Counted from the first letter of the stretch, positions 1-9,652 are shown. The stretch: 64,000 bases of DNA from an uncultured Pseudoruegeria sp. (GCA_947498155.1 CANMJD010000001.1:124001-188000), one strand, 5' to 3'. The notes: a model not told the origin generated them from the sequence alone. Program-made: numbers and translations.

Positions 1-1577
1 TCGCCGATGATCATGCCCTCATAGACGGCTTCTTGCGCGCCGATGAACATCTTGCCACGATCTTCGAGGTTCCACAGCGCATAGGCGACAGAGGTGCCGT
101 TTTCCATGGAGATCAGCACACCGGCACGACGGCCAGGGATGGCGCCTTTATGCGGGGTCCAGTCGTGGAAGACCCTGTTCAGAACACCGGTACCGCGGGT
201 ATCGGTCAGGAATTCACCGTGATAGCCGATCAAACCGCGCGAAGGCACATGGGCGATGATGCGGGTCTTCCCGCCGTTCTGACGCATCTCGGTCAGCTCA
301 CCTTTGCGCACGCCGGTTAGTTTCTCGATCACCGCACCGGAATATTCGTCATCCACATCGATGGTGACTTCTTCGACGGGCTCTAGCGTTTCGCCGTCGA
401 CCTCTTGGAATAGAACCTGCGGACGCGAGATGGACAGTTCAAAGCCCTCGCGACGCATGTTTTCGATCAGAACACCCATCTGAAGCTCGCCCCGTCCGGC
501 AACCTCAAAGGCTTCGCCACCGGGGGTGTCGCTGATTTTGATGGCGACGTTGGATTCGGCCTCTTTCATCAGACGTTCACGAATGACGCGGGACTGAACT
601 TTTTTGCCGTCGCGACCGGCCAGCGGGCTGTCGTTGATGCCAAAGGTCACGGTAATGGTGGGCGGATCGATCGGCTGTGCGGGCAGGGGCGTGTCCACAT
701 CCACCGCACAGATCGTGTCGGCCACGGTGGCTGTCGCCATACCGGCCAGCGATACAATGTCACCGGCTTCGGCAATGTCGATTGGCGTTTGAGCCAAGCC
801 CCGGAAAGCCAGAATTTTCGTGCAGCGGAATTGTTCGATCTTTTTACCATCGCGGCTCAGGGCTTTGACGGTTTCACCAGCTTTTAGGGTGCCGCTTTCA
901 ACACGGCCCGTCAGAATACGGCCAATGAAGGGATCAGAGCCCAGTGTCGTTGCCAGCATGCTGAATGGCTTGCCAATATTCGCCAAGACTTTCGGCGCAG
1001 GCACATGTTCGATGACAAGATCAAACAGCGCCGACAGGTCCTTGCGGGGGCCGTCGAGTTCCATATCAGCCCAGCCAGCGCGGCCAGAGGCATACATGAC
1101 CGGGAAATCAAGCTGATCATCATCGGCATCCAGCGATGCAAAGAGATCAAAGCATTCATCCAGCGCACGGTCCGGTTCGCCATCGGGTTTGTCGACCTTG
1201 TTGACCACAACAATCGGACGCAGGCCAAGGGCCAGCGCTTTGGAAGTCACAAATTTAGTTTGGGGCATCGGGCCTTCGGCCGCATCCACCAGAAGCACAA
1301 CACCATCCACCATCGACAGGATACGCTCTACCTCGCCGCCGAAATCGGCGTGACCGGGGGTATCTACGATGTTGATCCGTGTGTTTTTCCATTCGACGGA
1401 TGTCGCTTTGGCGAGGATGGTAATCCCGCGCTCACGTTCCAGATCGTTGGAGTCCATGGCTCGTTCGGCCACAGCTTGATTTTCGCGAAATGCGCCGGAC
1501 TGTTTCAGCAGCTCGTCCACAAGTGTGGTTTTGCCGTGGTCAACGTGCGCGATGATTGCAATATTCCGTAGGTCCAT
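1..1577 (-). CDS. typA: Ribosome-associated GTPase TypA/BipA (3' end outside window)
   Basis: Translational GTPase of the elongation-factor superfamily that binds the 70S ribosome and is linked to stress adaptation and 50S assembly. The minus-strand frame is open from the ATG at 1577 to the left edge, giving about 525 residues of a family that is usually near 600, so roughly the last 80 residues are missing. Visible motifs are the P-loop region [17 protein letters not shown] at residues 7-23, the switch II motif [11 protein letters not shown], and NKVD for guanine recognition. EF-G-like domains II, III and V follow, including the [17 protein letters not shown] segment. The frame is intact and ordinary for the family. 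The gene stands alone; the next gene upstream is an SMR transporter read in the same direction and separated by a terminator. Confidence 0.96.
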   Translation of the reverse strand, partial: MDLRNIAIIAHVDHGKTTLVDELLKQSGAFRENQAVAERAMDSNDLERERGITILAKATSVEWKNTRINIVDTPGHADFGGEVERILSMVDGVVLLVDAAEGPMPQTKFVTSKALALGLRPIVVVNKVDKPDGEPDRALDECFDLFASLDADDDQLDFPVMYASGRAGWADMELDGPRKDLSALFDLVIEHVPAPKVLANIGKPFSMLATTLGSDPFIGRILTGRVESGTLKAGETVKALSRDGKKIEQFRCTKILAFRGLAQTPIDIAEAGDIVSLAGMATATVADTICAVDVDTPLPAQPIDPPTITVTFGINDSPLAGRDGKKVQSRVIRERLMKEAESNVAIKISDTPGGEAFEVAGRGELQMGVLIENMRREGFELSISRPQVLFQEVDGETLEPVEEVTIDVDDEYSGAVIEKLTGVRKGELTEMRQNGGKTRIIAHVPSRGLIGYHGEFLTDTRGTGVLNRVFHDWTPHKGAIPGRRAGVLISMENGTSVAYALWNLEDRGKMFIGAQEAVYEGMIIG

Positions 1578-1647
1578 TTGGCCCGCCTCATAACTGTTCC
1601 CGCGCGCCGTAACGCGGATACGGGCAAAAGGCCAGTGCTAATCGGCC

Positions 1648-1675
1648 AAAAGCCCCCGTGTCATGGCGGGGGGGC
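1648..1675 (-). terminator. Rho-independent terminator behind the SMR gene
   Basis: Read on the minus strand, a C/G-rich hairpin (GCCCCCG at 1652-1658 against the G run ending at 1675) is followed by TTTT (complement of 1648-1651). It lies 15 bases past the SMR stop codon and before the typA start. Confidence 0.6.
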
Positions 1676-1689
1676 GATTAAAGCATGGC

Positions 1690-2025
1690 TCAGTGGGTTG
1701 TCGATTGGGAAAATAGGTTAATGACCAAAATGCCACCGATCACCATGGACAGCCCGATCACGGCGGGAAGGTCCAGTTTTTGGCCAAAGAGAACCAGCCC
1801 AATCAGGGCAATGAAGACGATTCCCAGCCCCGACCAGATTGCATAGACGATGCCCACCGGCATGATTTTAAGGGTCAGCGACAGGAGATAAAACGAAACC
1901 GCATAGGCCAGCACAACGATGAGCGAGGGAACGAGCTTGGTAAACTGTTGGCTGGCCTGCAGCGCTGTTGTGCCAATGGTTTCGGCCAGAATAGCCAAGA
2001 AAAGGAAAAGATAGTGGATCGGCAT
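1690..2025 (-). CDS. Small multidrug resistance (SMR/EmrE-type) efflux protein
   Basis: Proton-coupled inner-membrane exporter of the SMR family, which acts as an antiparallel dimer. The 111 residues match the family length of about 110 and form four membrane segments. The N-terminus PIHYLFLFLAILAETIGTT contains the conserved membrane glutamate (AE) that binds protons and cationic substrates. YAIWSGLGI in helix 3 and GLSMVIGGILVINLF in helix 4 are also typical. The start at 2025 is preferred to an in-frame ATG at 2040, because AGAGG sits correctly before 2025 and nothing resembling a ribosome site precedes 2040. Upstream on the minus strand is a TTGACA that could be a -35 box, without a clear -10. 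The substrate (quaternary cations, guanidinium or another) cannot be told from sequence. Confidence 0.9.
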   Translation of the reverse strand: MPIHYLFLFLAILAETIGTTALQASQQFTKLVPSLIVVLAYAVSFYLLSLTLKIMPVGIVYAIWSGLGIVFIALIGLVLFGQKLDLPAVIGLSMVIGGILVINLFSQSTTH

Positions 2026-2127
2026 AGGAACCTCTGCCATTGAGTGTAGGTTTCGCTCTGCTCAATCAGAAATCATGGAGTTTGTCAATTTAGGATGACA
2101 GATGTGCAACCCTTTATGCTGCGGTAT

Positions 2128-2910
2128 TTATGGTTTTGTAGCTCTGTCGTCGGTGGAAGGATGAATATCGGGGCGTTCGGTGCTGAAATACGCCTTAAGC
2201 AAGGCCCAGCGCATAGAAAGAGAATCCTTGCTGTCGTGCAGCTGTCGCACTGTCAGGCGGCGCTGGCGGACCACGCGGCGCGCGACCCGAAAATCCCAGC
2301 GGCGTTTACGCTCGATGTAGTTGGCAGGTAGAAATCTGCGGATCAATTTCCAGACCCAGCCCAATTGCAAAAACGCCAGCGTTTTAAAGGCGGTTTTGCT
2401 GATTGTGTTCCACAGCGATCTACCAAGGGTGGCCGCCGTCGCGATCAGCCAGAACGGCAGCTTGATCGAAAACAGCACCAGCCACAGGCCAAGGGTGCTG
2501 ACCGACAGACCCAGAAAACCAAAGAGAACAATCAGTGCGGCAATGCTTTTTTCGTACCATTCAAGACTATTATACCACGCCATCAGCTGATCATATTGCG
2601 CCCGCAGACTGATTTTAAACCGGCCCAGAAAACGCTCTAGGCTGCGGCGCAGGCTGGGCCCCATGATCAGCGGCACGACCGAGCTCATGATCCACTTTTT
2701 CAGAAGCTCGATCTTGAAAAACCCATGGGCTTGGGTTTTCAGCCAGACAAAGACAGAGGGCAATTCGATGCCCATCAGTTTTTGGGACATCACCTTAAGC
2801 TGGGTCAGGATCAGCCCCAAAGCCAATACCACCTTGGCCCCAAAGACATAGGTCAGGGCAATTGACGCAGCGGCCACAAGGATCAAAACGATAAGCGCAC
2901 GCCAGAACAT
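2128..2910 (-). CDS. Conserved-looking membrane protein of unknown function
   Basis: A 260-residue protein that I do not recognise. Residues 1-38 contain a hydrophobic segment (MFWRALIVLILVAAASIALTY), and two further hydrophobic stretches lie near residues 120-165 (IAALIVLFGFLGLSVSTLGLWLVLF). The C-terminal third is very basic (KRRWDFRVARRVVRQRR) and probably cytoplasmic. There is no catalytic motif I can name. It is transcribed with icd upstream of it on the same strand, with 75 bases between them, so it may be read through from icd. Confidence 0.6.
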   Translation of the reverse strand: MFWRALIVLILVAAASIALTYVFGAKVVLALGLILTQLKVMSQKLMGIELPSVFVWLKTQAHGFFKIELLKKWIMSSVVPLIMGPSLRRSLERFLGRFKISLRAQYDQLMAWYNSLEWYEKSIAALIVLFGFLGLSVSTLGLWLVLFSIKLPFWLIATAATLGRSLWNTISKTAFKTLAFLQLGWVWKLIRRFLPANYIERKRRWDFRVARRVVRQRRLTVRQLHDSKDSLSMRWALLKAYFSTERPDIHPSTDDRATKP

Positions 2911-2985
2911 GGCCTAGGGGTGCCTGAAATGTGTTTCGTTGTTCAATGTACGTTCAGGGCCGACCCGGCGGATCGGCCCGCTCTC

Positions 2986-4200
2986 TTAGGTGTTCAGGGC
3001 TTTTTGCAGGTTTTCATCGATCTTTTCCAGAAAACCCATTGTCGTTAACCAGCCCTGATCCGGCCCCACCAGTAGGGCGAGATCTTTGGTCATAAAGCCG
3101 CTCTCGACGGTATCGACGATGGTTTTTTCCAGCGTTTCGGCGAAGGCCTGCAGTTGATCGTTTCCGTCCAGCTTGGCGCGATGCTTCAGGCCGCCGGTCC
3201 AGGCGAAGATCGAGGCGATGGAGTTGGTCGAGGTTTGATGGCCTTCCTGATGCTGGCGATAATGGCGGGTGACCGTTCCGTGGGCGGCTTCGGATTCAAC
3301 AATCTTTCCGTCCGGCGTCATCAGGATCGAGGTCATCAACCCCAGTGAGCCAAAGCCTTGCGCCACAGTATCGGACTGCACATCGCCATCGTAGTTTTTA
3401 CAGGCCCACACGTAACCGCCGGACCATTTCAACGATGAGGCCACCATATCGTCGATCAGGCGATGCTCATACCAGATGCCTTTTTCTTCGAATTGTTCTT
3501 TGAATTCAGCCTCAAAGACCTCTTGGAAAATATCCTTAAACCGTCCGTCATAGGCTTTGAGGATAGTATTCTTGGTTGAAAGATACACCGGCCAGCCCAG
3601 GTTCAGACCGTAATTCAGCGAGGCCCGCGCAAAATCATAGATTGAAGCATCCAGATTGAACATGGCCTGAGTCACCCCGGAGGAGGGCGCATCAAACACC
3701 TCGCGTTCGATGATCTCACCGTCAGCACCTTCGAATTTCAGGGTGATCTTACCCGGACCCGGAAAGCGGAAATCAGTGGCGCGATATTGGTCGCCATAGG
3801 CGTGGCGCCCAACCACAATCGGTTTGGTCCAGCCCGGTACAAGGCGGGGCACATTTTTACAGATGATTGGCTGACGAAAAATGACGCCCCCCAGAATATT
3901 TCGGATCGTGCCATTCGGCGAACGCCACATTTTTTTCAGGCCGAACTCTTCGACACGGGCTTCATCCGGTGTGATGGTTGCACATTTGACTGCTACGCCG
4001 ACCTCTTTGGTCTTTTCGGCGGCGTCGATGGTTACCTGATCATCGGTTGCATCGCGGTGTTCCATGCCCAGATCGTAATAGAGCAGATCTATGTCCAGAT
4101 AGGGCAGGATCAATTTGTCCTTGATGAATTGCCACATGATGCGGGTCATTTCATCGCCGTCCATTTCAACAATCGGATTATCGACTTTAATCTTGGTCAT
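2986..4200 (-). CDS. icd: NADP-dependent isocitrate dehydrogenase
   Basis: Oxidatively decarboxylates isocitrate to 2-oxoglutarate with NADP in the TCA cycle. The 404-residue protein is of the homodimeric type common to eukaryotes and alphaproteobacteria: it opens with [20 protein letters not shown]. Substrate-binding elements [16 protein letters not shown] and [19 protein letters not shown] are intact, as are the metal-binding aspartates in RLIDDMVA and [19 protein letters not shown] and [12 protein letters not shown] form the NADP site. The ATG at 4200 has GAGG five bases upstream. About 110 bases separate it from the next gene and carry a 14-bp perfect palindrome. Function is secure. Confidence 0.97.
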   Translation of the reverse strand: MTKIKVDNPIVEMDGDEMTRIMWQFIKDKLILPYLDIDLLYYDLGMEHRDATDDQVTIDAAEKTKEVGVAVKCATITPDEARVEEFGLKKMWRSPNGTIRNILGGVIFRQPIICKNVPRLVPGWTKPIVVGRHAYGDQYRATDFRFPGPGKITLKFEGADGEIIEREVFDAPSSGVTQAMFNLDASIYDFARASLNYGLNLGWPVYLSTKNTILKAYDGRFKDIFQEVFEAEFKEQFEEKGIWYEHRLIDDMVASSLKWSGGYVWACKNYDGDVQSDTVAQGFGSLGLMTSILMTPDGKIVESEAAHGTVTRHYRQHQEGHQTSTNSIASIFAWTGGLKHRAKLDGNDQLQAFAETLEKTIVDTVESGFMTKDLALLVGPDQGWLTTMGFLEKIDENLQKALNT

Positions 4201-4277
4201 GGGAGCCTCGTTTAAATCAAGAAGGAGGAGTTACTGAAGCATAGCCGGAATTTCGGTGGGGGGGAAGGTGTGTATGC

Positions 4278-4291
4278 AATGGTATACCATT
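4278..4291. promoter_or_regulatory. 14-bp perfect palindrome upstream of icd
   Basis: AATGGTATACCATT is a perfect palindrome about 78 bases upstream of the icd start. Its core TGGTATACCA has the TGGT-N2-ACCA shape of many GntR-family operators. No cognate regulator gene is next to it, so the regulator is inferred only from the shape of the site. Confidence 0.4.
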
Positions 4292-4310
4292 AAGACGCAC
4301 CTGACTGGGC

Positions 4311-5459
4311 TTATTCAAAATAGGCTGCGGTCTTGGGGCGGATGAACGCCCAAATATCAGGCGCACCCCGGGCTACTTTAACCCCGACGCGGCTGTCGAT
4401 CTTGTCCAAAGATACATCATAATCCAACCAACTGCCCCCACCGGCGGCAAGGTTTTGCAGCAGCGGCTGCACACGATCCAAGGCCTTCGCAAAAACCGCA
4501 TCATGGCTTTGGGCGGCTTCGAATTCTTCCCAAAGCCGGCGCAGTGCATGCCCCTGTTCTTCGGGCAGCAAAGCAAACAGTCGTGCCGCCGCGGCTAGTT
4601 CTTTGGCTTCTTGCGCGGCCACATCAAAGCTGCCGTGGATCGGCGCATCGCCAGCGTCGATCTCGACCAGATCATGGAGCAGCAACATCTGGATCACCCG
4701 ATGGAGATTGATCTCCGTGGGTGCATGCTCAGCGAGGATCATCGCGTAGAGGGCAATATGCCAACTGTGCTCACCGGAGTTTTCAAAGCGTGCGCCCTTT
4801 AGGGAATGGGTCGCACGCAGGATGGATTTCAGGCGATCGGCTTCGGCCAGAAACGCCAGTTGCTGGGTTAGCGCGGAGGGCTGAACTGTACCTTGCAACA
4901 TCCCGCTGGCCTGTGCGTGGATTTCGGGCCAGCTTTCCGCTAATGGGGAGGCCCGTCCGCTGGTTAGATTATCGCGGACAATATCAAGGTGGTCGGGCAG
5001 CGGGGCCGGGCTGCAGAGCACCTGAAACACCGGTTGGATGTGGTCGATCTTTTTTGCAAATTGCGCATCGACTGTTTGGGCGGCCTCAAATTCAGACCAG
5101 AGCGCCATAAGGTGGGTGGCCTGATCGGCAGGCAGCAGGCCAAACAAACGATCCGCCGCCGCCTGTTCGCGCCGCGCAACGTCGATCTCATCGCTGGGCA
5201 GGTGGATCGGGTGGTCGCCAACGTCGATTTCAACCAGATCATGCAGCAAAAGCATCTGGATCACGCGCTCCAGACGCAGGTCGGCGGCGGATGCAGGGGC
5301 AAGGATGAGGGCAAAAAGAGCGGCGTGCCAGCTATGTTCGGCACTGTTTTCTGCTCGGCTCAGGTCTTGGAGCACATTGGACCGTTCCACCGCCTTAAGC
5401 GCATCGGCTTGATCCAGAAAATCAAACTGCTGCGTCAGGCGGGAAAAGGTTTCTATCAT
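4311..5459 (-). CDS. Tandemly duplicated HD-domain phosphohydrolase (HDDC2/YfbR-like)
   Basis: HD-superfamily metal-dependent phosphohydrolase resembling 5'-deoxynucleotidases of the HDDC2/YfbR type, usually about 190-200 residues. This protein has 382 residues and is two full copies fused head to tail. Copy 1 carries H42 (AEHSWHAALFA), the HD pair at 73-74 (LLLHDLVEID) and D139 (KKIDHIQP). Copy 2 carries H231 (GEHSWHIALYA), HD at 262-263 and D328 (KALDRVQP). The spacing between copies is a constant 189 residues, and both metal sites look complete. The start overlaps the stop of the small upstream gene by ATGA, suggesting translational coupling. The duplicated arrangement is clear; the substrate (dNMP or another nucleotide) is inferred from the family only. 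Confidence 0.85.
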   Translation of the reverse strand: MIETFSRLTQQFDFLDQADALKAVERSNVLQDLSRAENSAEHSWHAALFALILAPASAADLRLERVIQMLLLHDLVEIDVGDHPIHLPSDEIDVARREQAAADRLFGLLPADQATHLMALWSEFEAAQTVDAQFAKKIDHIQPVFQVLCSPAPLPDHLDIVRDNLTSGRASPLAESWPEIHAQASGMLQGTVQPSALTQQLAFLAEADRLKSILRATHSLKGARFENSGEHSWHIALYAMILAEHAPTEINLHRVIQMLLLHDLVEIDAGDAPIHGSFDVAAQEAKELAAAARLFALLPEEQGHALRRLWEEFEAAQSHDAVFAKALDRVQPLLQNLAAGGGSWLDYDVSLDKIDSRVGVKVARGAPDIWAFIRPKTAAYFE

Positions 5460-5683
5460 GGTTTGCCAAGGCCTGCATCTATCGCGGCTTGTTTCAGCCG
5501 TTCGCGCGCACGCTTTTCGGCGCGACGTACCCGAACGGCTGTTAGATAGGATTCTTCTAGCGTGGTCGAACTGGCCCCGATGATTTTGGCAATCTCGTCG
5601 GAAAGCGCATCTTCACCGGTTTTTTCAATAATGGCCAATGTCTGGCGGGCCAGCTCATCCGCAATAGAAGCGTTTGTATCCAC
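5456..5683 (-). CDS. Small soluble helical protein coupled to the HD phosphohydrolase
   Basis: 75 residues, no membrane segment and no cysteine. The sequence is predicted to be mostly helical, with a charged C-terminal half (RVRRAEKRARERLKQAAIDAG). I do not recognise a family. Its stop codon overlaps the start of the duplicated HD protein (ATGA at 5456-5459), and an alpha/beta hydrolase gene lies just upstream, so the three minus-strand genes probably form one operon. The tight overlap is the main argument that it is real. Confidence 0.65.
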   Translation of the reverse strand: MDTNASIADELARQTLAIIEKTGEDALSDEIAKIIGASSTTLEESYLTAVRVRRAEKRARERLKQAAIDAGLGKP

Positions 5684-5693
5684 AGGACCGGAC

Positions 5694-6347
5694 CTAGCGT
5701 GTTGTTTCGGTCAGGCGGCGACGGACATAGTCATCCACATTCCCGATCATCGTATCCATATGCGGCTCTTCAAAAAAGTGACCGGCACCCTCGATTTCCT
5801 GATGGGTGATGGTGATGCCTTTTTGCTCGTGCAGCTTGTCCACCAGACCAACGGTATCTTTCGGAGGGGCGACACGGTCGGCAGAGCCGTTGATGATCAG
5901 ACCAGAGGACGGGCAGGGGGCCAGAAAGCTGAAGTCATACATATTGGCTGGTGGGGAGACCGAGATAAAGCCGGTGATTTCGGGGCGGCGCATCAATAGC
6001 TGCATCCCGATCCAGGCGCCAAAGGAAAAGCCTGCAACCCAGCAATGCTTGGCGTTGTTGTTCATCGATTGCAGATAGTCGAGGGCCGAAGCGGCATCCG
6101 ACAATTCTCCGATGCCTTGATCGTATTCGCCTTGGCTGCGGCCAACGCCACGGAAGTTAAACCGAAGAACGGTGAACCCCATATTATAAAACGCATAGTG
6201 CAGATTATACACGACACGGTTGTTCATGGTGCCGCCAAACTGCGGATGCGGATGCAGGACAATTGCAATCGGCGCATCTTTGGTTTTCTGCGGGTGATAG
6301 CGTCCTTCGAGGCGGCCTTCGGGCCCCGGGAAAATGACTTCGGGCAT
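5694..6347 (-). CDS. Alpha/beta hydrolase of the small dienelactone-hydrolase-like type
   Basis: A 217-residue single-domain serine hydrolase. The oxyanion-hole region is VLHPHPQFGGTMNN, followed by the strand-turn FNFRGVGRSQG. The nucleophile elbow GFSFGAW holds the catalytic serine, the acid is in INGSADRVAPP and the histidine in EGAGHFFEE, so the triad is complete. There is no signal peptide, and the protein should be cytoplasmic. Related proteins are generally annotated as alpha/beta hydrolases without known substrate. It heads the minus-strand operon with the small protein and the HD protein, and is divergent from iscR. Confidence 0.85.
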   Translation of the reverse strand: MPEVIFPGPEGRLEGRYHPQKTKDAPIAIVLHPHPQFGGTMNNRVVYNLHYAFYNMGFTVLRFNFRGVGRSQGEYDQGIGELSDAASALDYLQSMNNNAKHCWVAGFSFGAWIGMQLLMRRPEITGFISVSPPANMYDFSFLAPCPSSGLIINGSADRVAPPKDTVGLVDKLHEQKGITITHQEIEGAGHFFEEPHMDTMIGNVDDYVRRRLTETTR

Positions 6348-6384
6348 AGATGTCCCTGTGTTGTTATGGGCCGTCCTCTTATTC

Positions 6385-6421
6385 TTGACGAATAGAGTCG
6401 GACTCTTTAGAGCGTTTCTAA
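6385..6421 (+). promoter_or_regulatory. iscR promoter with candidate IscR operator
   Basis: TTGACG at 6385-6390 can be a -35 box with TAGAGC 17 bases downstream as a weak -10. Between them lies a perfect inverted repeat, AGAGTC-G-GACTCT (6394-6406), immediately followed by a second one, TTAGA-N5-TTCTAA-like (6407-6421). Two adjacent inverted repeats over the core promoter upstream of an Rrf2-type regulator are what an autorepressor site would look like. Confidence 0.5.
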
Positions 6422-6499
6422 TCTCTGAAAAGTCAGAGGATTTCCTTCGAAGTAAGGTTTGTCGGCGCTGGCGTCAATGGAATTGCAAGGAGAGGCCCT

Positions 6500-6961
6500 A
6501 TGAAACTGAGTACAAAAGGCAGATATGCGATGGTGGCTTTGGCCGATCTGGCGCTTCAGCCCAAAGATCAGCTGGTATCCCTGTCGGAAATTTCTCGACG
6601 TCAGAACGTCTCTTTGCCCTATCTTGAGCAACTTTTTGTGAAATTGCGCCGTGCGGCCTTGGTTGAATCCGTGCGTGGCCCCGGTGGCGGGTATCGACTG
6701 GCGCGTCCGGCCTCTGAAATTCGGGTAGCCGATATTCTGGGCGCTGTGGATGAGACCGTATCAGCCATGCACAAAGGGGTAGGAGCCTCTGGCGGCTCTA
6801 GCGGTAGCAAGGCGCAATCTCTGACCAACCGGCTGTGGGAGGGGCTGTCTGCCCATGTTTATGTGTTTTTGCATCAGACCCGCTTGTCCGATGTGATTAC
6901 CAATGAATTGACCCCTTGTCCGGCGGTGCCGTCGATTTTCGAAGTGGTGGATGAAGGCTGA
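6500..6961 (+). CDS. iscR: Rrf2-family Fe-S biogenesis regulator IscR (single-cysteine type)
   Basis: Transcription factor that senses Fe-S status and controls the suf operon that follows. The 153 residues begin with the Rrf2 winged-helix MKLSTKGRYAMVALADLAL, and the wing GPGGGYRLARP is intact. In enterobacterial IscR three cysteines near residues 92-104 bind the cluster. Here that stretch reads VSAMHKGVGASGGSSG and has none. The only cysteine is C140 (LTPCPAVPS). A one-cysteine IscR is known from Rhodobacter sphaeroides, so this is lineage-typical rather than a broken gene. The start has GGAGAGG upstream, and the gene leads the suf operon. Confidence 0.92.
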   Translation: MKLSTKGRYAMVALADLALQPKDQLVSLSEISRRQNVSLPYLEQLFVKLRRAALVESVRGPGGGYRLARPASEIRVADILGAVDETVSAMHKGVGASGGSSGSKAQSLTNRLWEGLSAHVYVFLHQTRLSDVITNELTPCPAVPSIFEVVDEG

Positions 6962-6995
6962 GTTGTGACCCTTCGCGATTTGGGGGCGGTTTGAA

Positions 6996-7027
6996 GCCTC
7001 CGGCGGGGATATTTGAAGAACAAAGTA
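6996..7027 (+). repeat. Dispersed 32-bp repeat, copy 1
   Basis: Begins GCCTCCGGCGGGGATATTTG. A second copy with 30 of 32 bases identical lies on the minus strand at 63612-63643, between livF and livG. Both lie in gaps between co-directional genes. This copy sits just before the desulfurase start. Confidence 0.8.
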
Positions 7028-7038
7028 GGAGCAGGCGC

Positions 7039-8085
7039 TTGAAGCCGCGGGTGTATCTGGACTGGAATGCGACAACGCCATTGCGGCCCCAAGCGCGGGC
7101 GGCGATGGTGGCGGCGATGGATGTGGTGGGTAATCCATCCTCGGTCCATGCTGAAGGGCGGGCGGCCAAATCGCTGATTGAAAAGGCGCGCGGGCAAATT
7201 GCAACGGCCTTTGGGGCTGATAATGCCGATGTGGTGTTTACCTCTAGTGCGACAGAAGCTGCGGCGCTCGCACTGCGCGGACGGGGATTGATCTGTGCGG
7301 ATGTCGAGCATGAAGCGGTATCGTCTTGGTGTGAGGCGCGCTTGCCAGTGGATCAGGATGGTCTTGTGACTGTGGCGGATCCGGCACATGCGGTGCTGCA
7401 ATCGGCCAATAGCGAAACCGGTGTGCTGCAGAAACTGCCCAGTGGGTTGGCCTTGATCGATGCGACCCAGAGTTTTGGCAAAATGCCTTTTGCCTTTAAC
7501 TGGTGTGGGGCGGATATGGCTATTATTTCGGCCCATAAACTGGGGGGACCCAAAGGCATCGGGGCGTTGATTTTGCGTCAAGGGCTTGATGTCACATCTC
7601 AAATTCGGGGCGGTGGTCAGGAAATGGGACGGCGCTCTGGTACGGAAAACGTCATCGGGATTGCTGGTTTCGGGGCGGCCGCAGCCGCTGCGCAGGCGGA
7701 TTTGGAGGCTGGTGTCTGGGGGCAAGTTGAAAAACTTAGAAAGATTCTAGAAAACACTCTGGCCGAATCCGTAAAAGAGATTATTTTTGTCGGAAATAGC
7801 GTGGATCGTTTGCCCAATACCTCGTGTTTTGCCGTACCTAGTTGGAAAGGCGAAACGCAGGTCATGCAGATGGATCTGGCGGGGTTTGCGGTCTCGGCCG
7901 GATCCGCCTGTTCCAGCGGCAAGGTCAAATCAAGCCGCGTGTTGCGGGCGATGGGATTTGGCGACGATGTGGCGGGGTCTGCTGTGCGGGTGTCTTTGGG
8001 GCCAACCACACAAGAGGACGACATAAGAGATTTCGCGGCGGCCTATATCAAGGCCTATCAGCGCCACAAGGCGCGCGCCGCATAG
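7039..8085 (+). CDS. Cysteine desulfurase, NifS/IscS type, second gene of the suf operon
   Basis: PLP enzyme that takes sulfur from cysteine for Fe-S cluster assembly. The 348 residues start [16 protein letters not shown]. The PLP lysine is in [10 protein letters not shown] and the catalytic cysteine in [14 protein letters not shown], the longer active-site loop typical of group I (NifS/IscS) enzymes rather than SufS. The start is assigned to TTG at 7039, because AGGAG lies seven bases before it. An in-frame TTG at 6991 would add 16 residues encoded largely by the dispersed repeat at 6996-7027, which is unlikely to be coding. Together with sufS at the operon end it gives two desulfurases in one operon. 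Confidence 0.92.
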   Translation: MKPRVYLDWNATTPLRPQARAAMVAAMDVVGNPSSVHAEGRAAKSLIEKARGQIATAFGADNADVVFTSSATEAAALALRGRGLICADVEHEAVSSWCEARLPVDQDGLVTVADPAHAVLQSANSETGVLQKLPSGLALIDATQSFGKMPFAFNWCGADMAIISAHKLGGPKGIGALILRQGLDVTSQIRGGGQEMGRRSGTENVIGIAGFGAAAAAAQADLEAGVWGQVEKLRKILENTLAESVKEIIFVGNSVDRLPNTSCFAVPSWKGETQVMQMDLAGFAVSAGSACSSGKVKSSRVLRAMGFGDDVAGSAVRVSLGPTTQEDDIRDFAAAYIKAYQRHKARAA

Positions 8086-8128
8086 AATAACGCCTCACTT
8101 CAGTGGGGCTGATAAAAAGGAAGACGAC

Positions 8129-9652
8129 ATGTCTGCTATGGATCAGGTCACCGTCAAGGACGGGGTTGAGGAAGAAACAGTCGAGGCGGTGAAGTCGCTT
8201 GCCGGAACCTATAAGCACGGCTGGGAAACCGAGATCGAAATGGAATACGCTCCGAAAGGCGTAAATCCTGACATTGTGCGGTTGATCTCTGAAAAGAACG
8301 AAGAGCCCGAATGGATGACCGAATGGCGTCTGGCGGCTTTTGAGCGCTGGAAACAGCTGGATGAACCGAATTGGGCAATGGTGACCTATCCTGAAATCGA
8401 TTTTCAGGACATATTTTACTATGCCCGCCCCAAGAGCATGGAAGTGAAGCCAAAGTCCCTCGATGAGGTCGATCCGACCCTTTTGGCCACCTATGAAAAG
8501 CTGGGCATTCCGCTGAAAGAACAGATGATTTTGGCCGGTGTCGAGGGCGCAGAAGATGCACCTGCTGAAGGGCGCAAAGTGGCCGTGGATGCGGTGTTTG
8601 ACTCTGTTTCCGTTGGCACGACCTTTCAGGCGGAACTGAAAAAAGCCGGTGTGATTTTCTGTTCCATCTCCGAAGCGATCCGTGAGCATCCCGAATTGGT
8701 CAAAAAATACCTTGGCTCGGTTGTTCCGGTCTCTGACAATTTCTACGCGACATTGAATTCCGCCGTGTTTTCAGATGGTTCCTTCGTTTATGTGCCGCCC
8801 GGTGTGCGCTGCCCGATGGAGCTTTCGACCTATTTCCGCATCAACGCCGAAAACACCGGTCAGTTTGAGCGCACCCTGATCATCGCCGACAAAGGCAGCT
8901 ATGTCAGCTACCTTGAGGGCTGTACCGCACCCAAACGCGATACCGCGCAGTTGCATGCGGCCGTGGTTGAGATCATCATCGAAGAAGACGCCGAGGTTAA
9001 GTATTCAACCGTACAGAACTGGTATCCGGGTGATGAAAACGGCAAGGGCGGGATTTACAACTTCGTCACCAAACGTGCCGATTGTCGCGGGGATCGCGCC
9101 AAGGTGATGTGGACACAGGTGGAAACCGGTTCTGCGGTGACGTGGAAATATCCGTCCTGCATCCTGCGCGGGGCCGAAAGTCAGGGCGAGTTCTATTCCA
9201 TCGCCATTGCCAACAACATGCAGCAGGCCGATACCGGCACAAAAATGGTGCATCTGGGCAAGGATACAAAGTCGCGGATCGTGTCCAAAGGGATCAGTGC
9301 TGGCAAGGCGCAGAACACCTATCGTGGTCTGGTCTCCATGCATCCAAAGGCCAAAAACAGCCGCAATTACACCCAATGTGACAGCCTTCTGATCGGCGAT
9401 AAATGTGGCGCCCATACGGTGCCCTATATCGAGGTAAAGAATAACTCTTCGCGGGTCGAACACGAAGCCACGACTTCCAAAGTGGATGATGATCAGCTGT
9501 TTTACTGCCGCCAGCGCGGTATGGACGAAGAAGAGGCTGTTGCTCTTGTGGTCAACGGGTTCTGCAAGGAGGTGCTTCAGGCGCTGCCGATGGAATTTGC
9601 CATGGAAGCTCAACAGCTTGTGGCGATTTCTCTGGAAGGTTCAGTAGGCTGA
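8129..9652 (+). CDS. sufB: Fe-S cluster assembly scaffold subunit SufB
   Basis: Core scaffold of the SufBCD complex, on which nascent Fe-S clusters form. At 507 residues it has full family length. It shows the long N-terminal part, the segment [20 protein letters not shown], the beta-helix core ([12 protein letters not shown]) and the C-terminal [26 protein letters not shown] is placed before the ATG, and a short hairpin (8093-8108) lies in the leader after the desulfurase gene. The stop overlaps the next start by TGATG, showing tight operon coupling. Confidence 0.97.
   Translation: MSAMDQVTVKDGVEEETVEAVKSLAGTYKHGWETEIEMEYAPKGVNPDIVRLISEKNEEPEWMTEWRLAAFERWKQLDEPNWAMVTYPEIDFQDIFYYARPKSMEVKPKSLDEVDPTLLATYEKLGIPLKEQMILAGVEGAEDAPAEGRKVAVDAVFDSVSVGTTFQAELKKAGVIFCSISEAIREHPELVKKYLGSVVPVSDNFYATLNSAVFSDGSFVYVPPGVRCPMELSTYFRINAENTGQFERTLIIADKGSYVSYLEGCTAPKRDTAQLHAAVVEIIIEEDAEVKYSTVQNWYPGDENGKGGIYNFVTKRADCRGDRAKVMWTQVETGSAVTWKYPSCILRGAESQGEFYSIAIANNMQQADTGTKMVHLGKDTKSRIVSKGISAGKAQNTYRGLVSMHPKAKNSRNYTQCDSLLIGDKCGAHTVPYIEVKNNSSRVEHEATTSKVDDDQLFYCRQRGMDEEEAVALVVNGFCKEVLQALPMEFAMEAQQLVAISLEGSVG

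Noticed and set aside
6991-7038. Longer N-terminus of the NifS/IscS-type desulfurase
   Set aside because: The added residues are encoded by the dispersed 32-bp repeat, and AGGAG sits before TTG 7039 instead.
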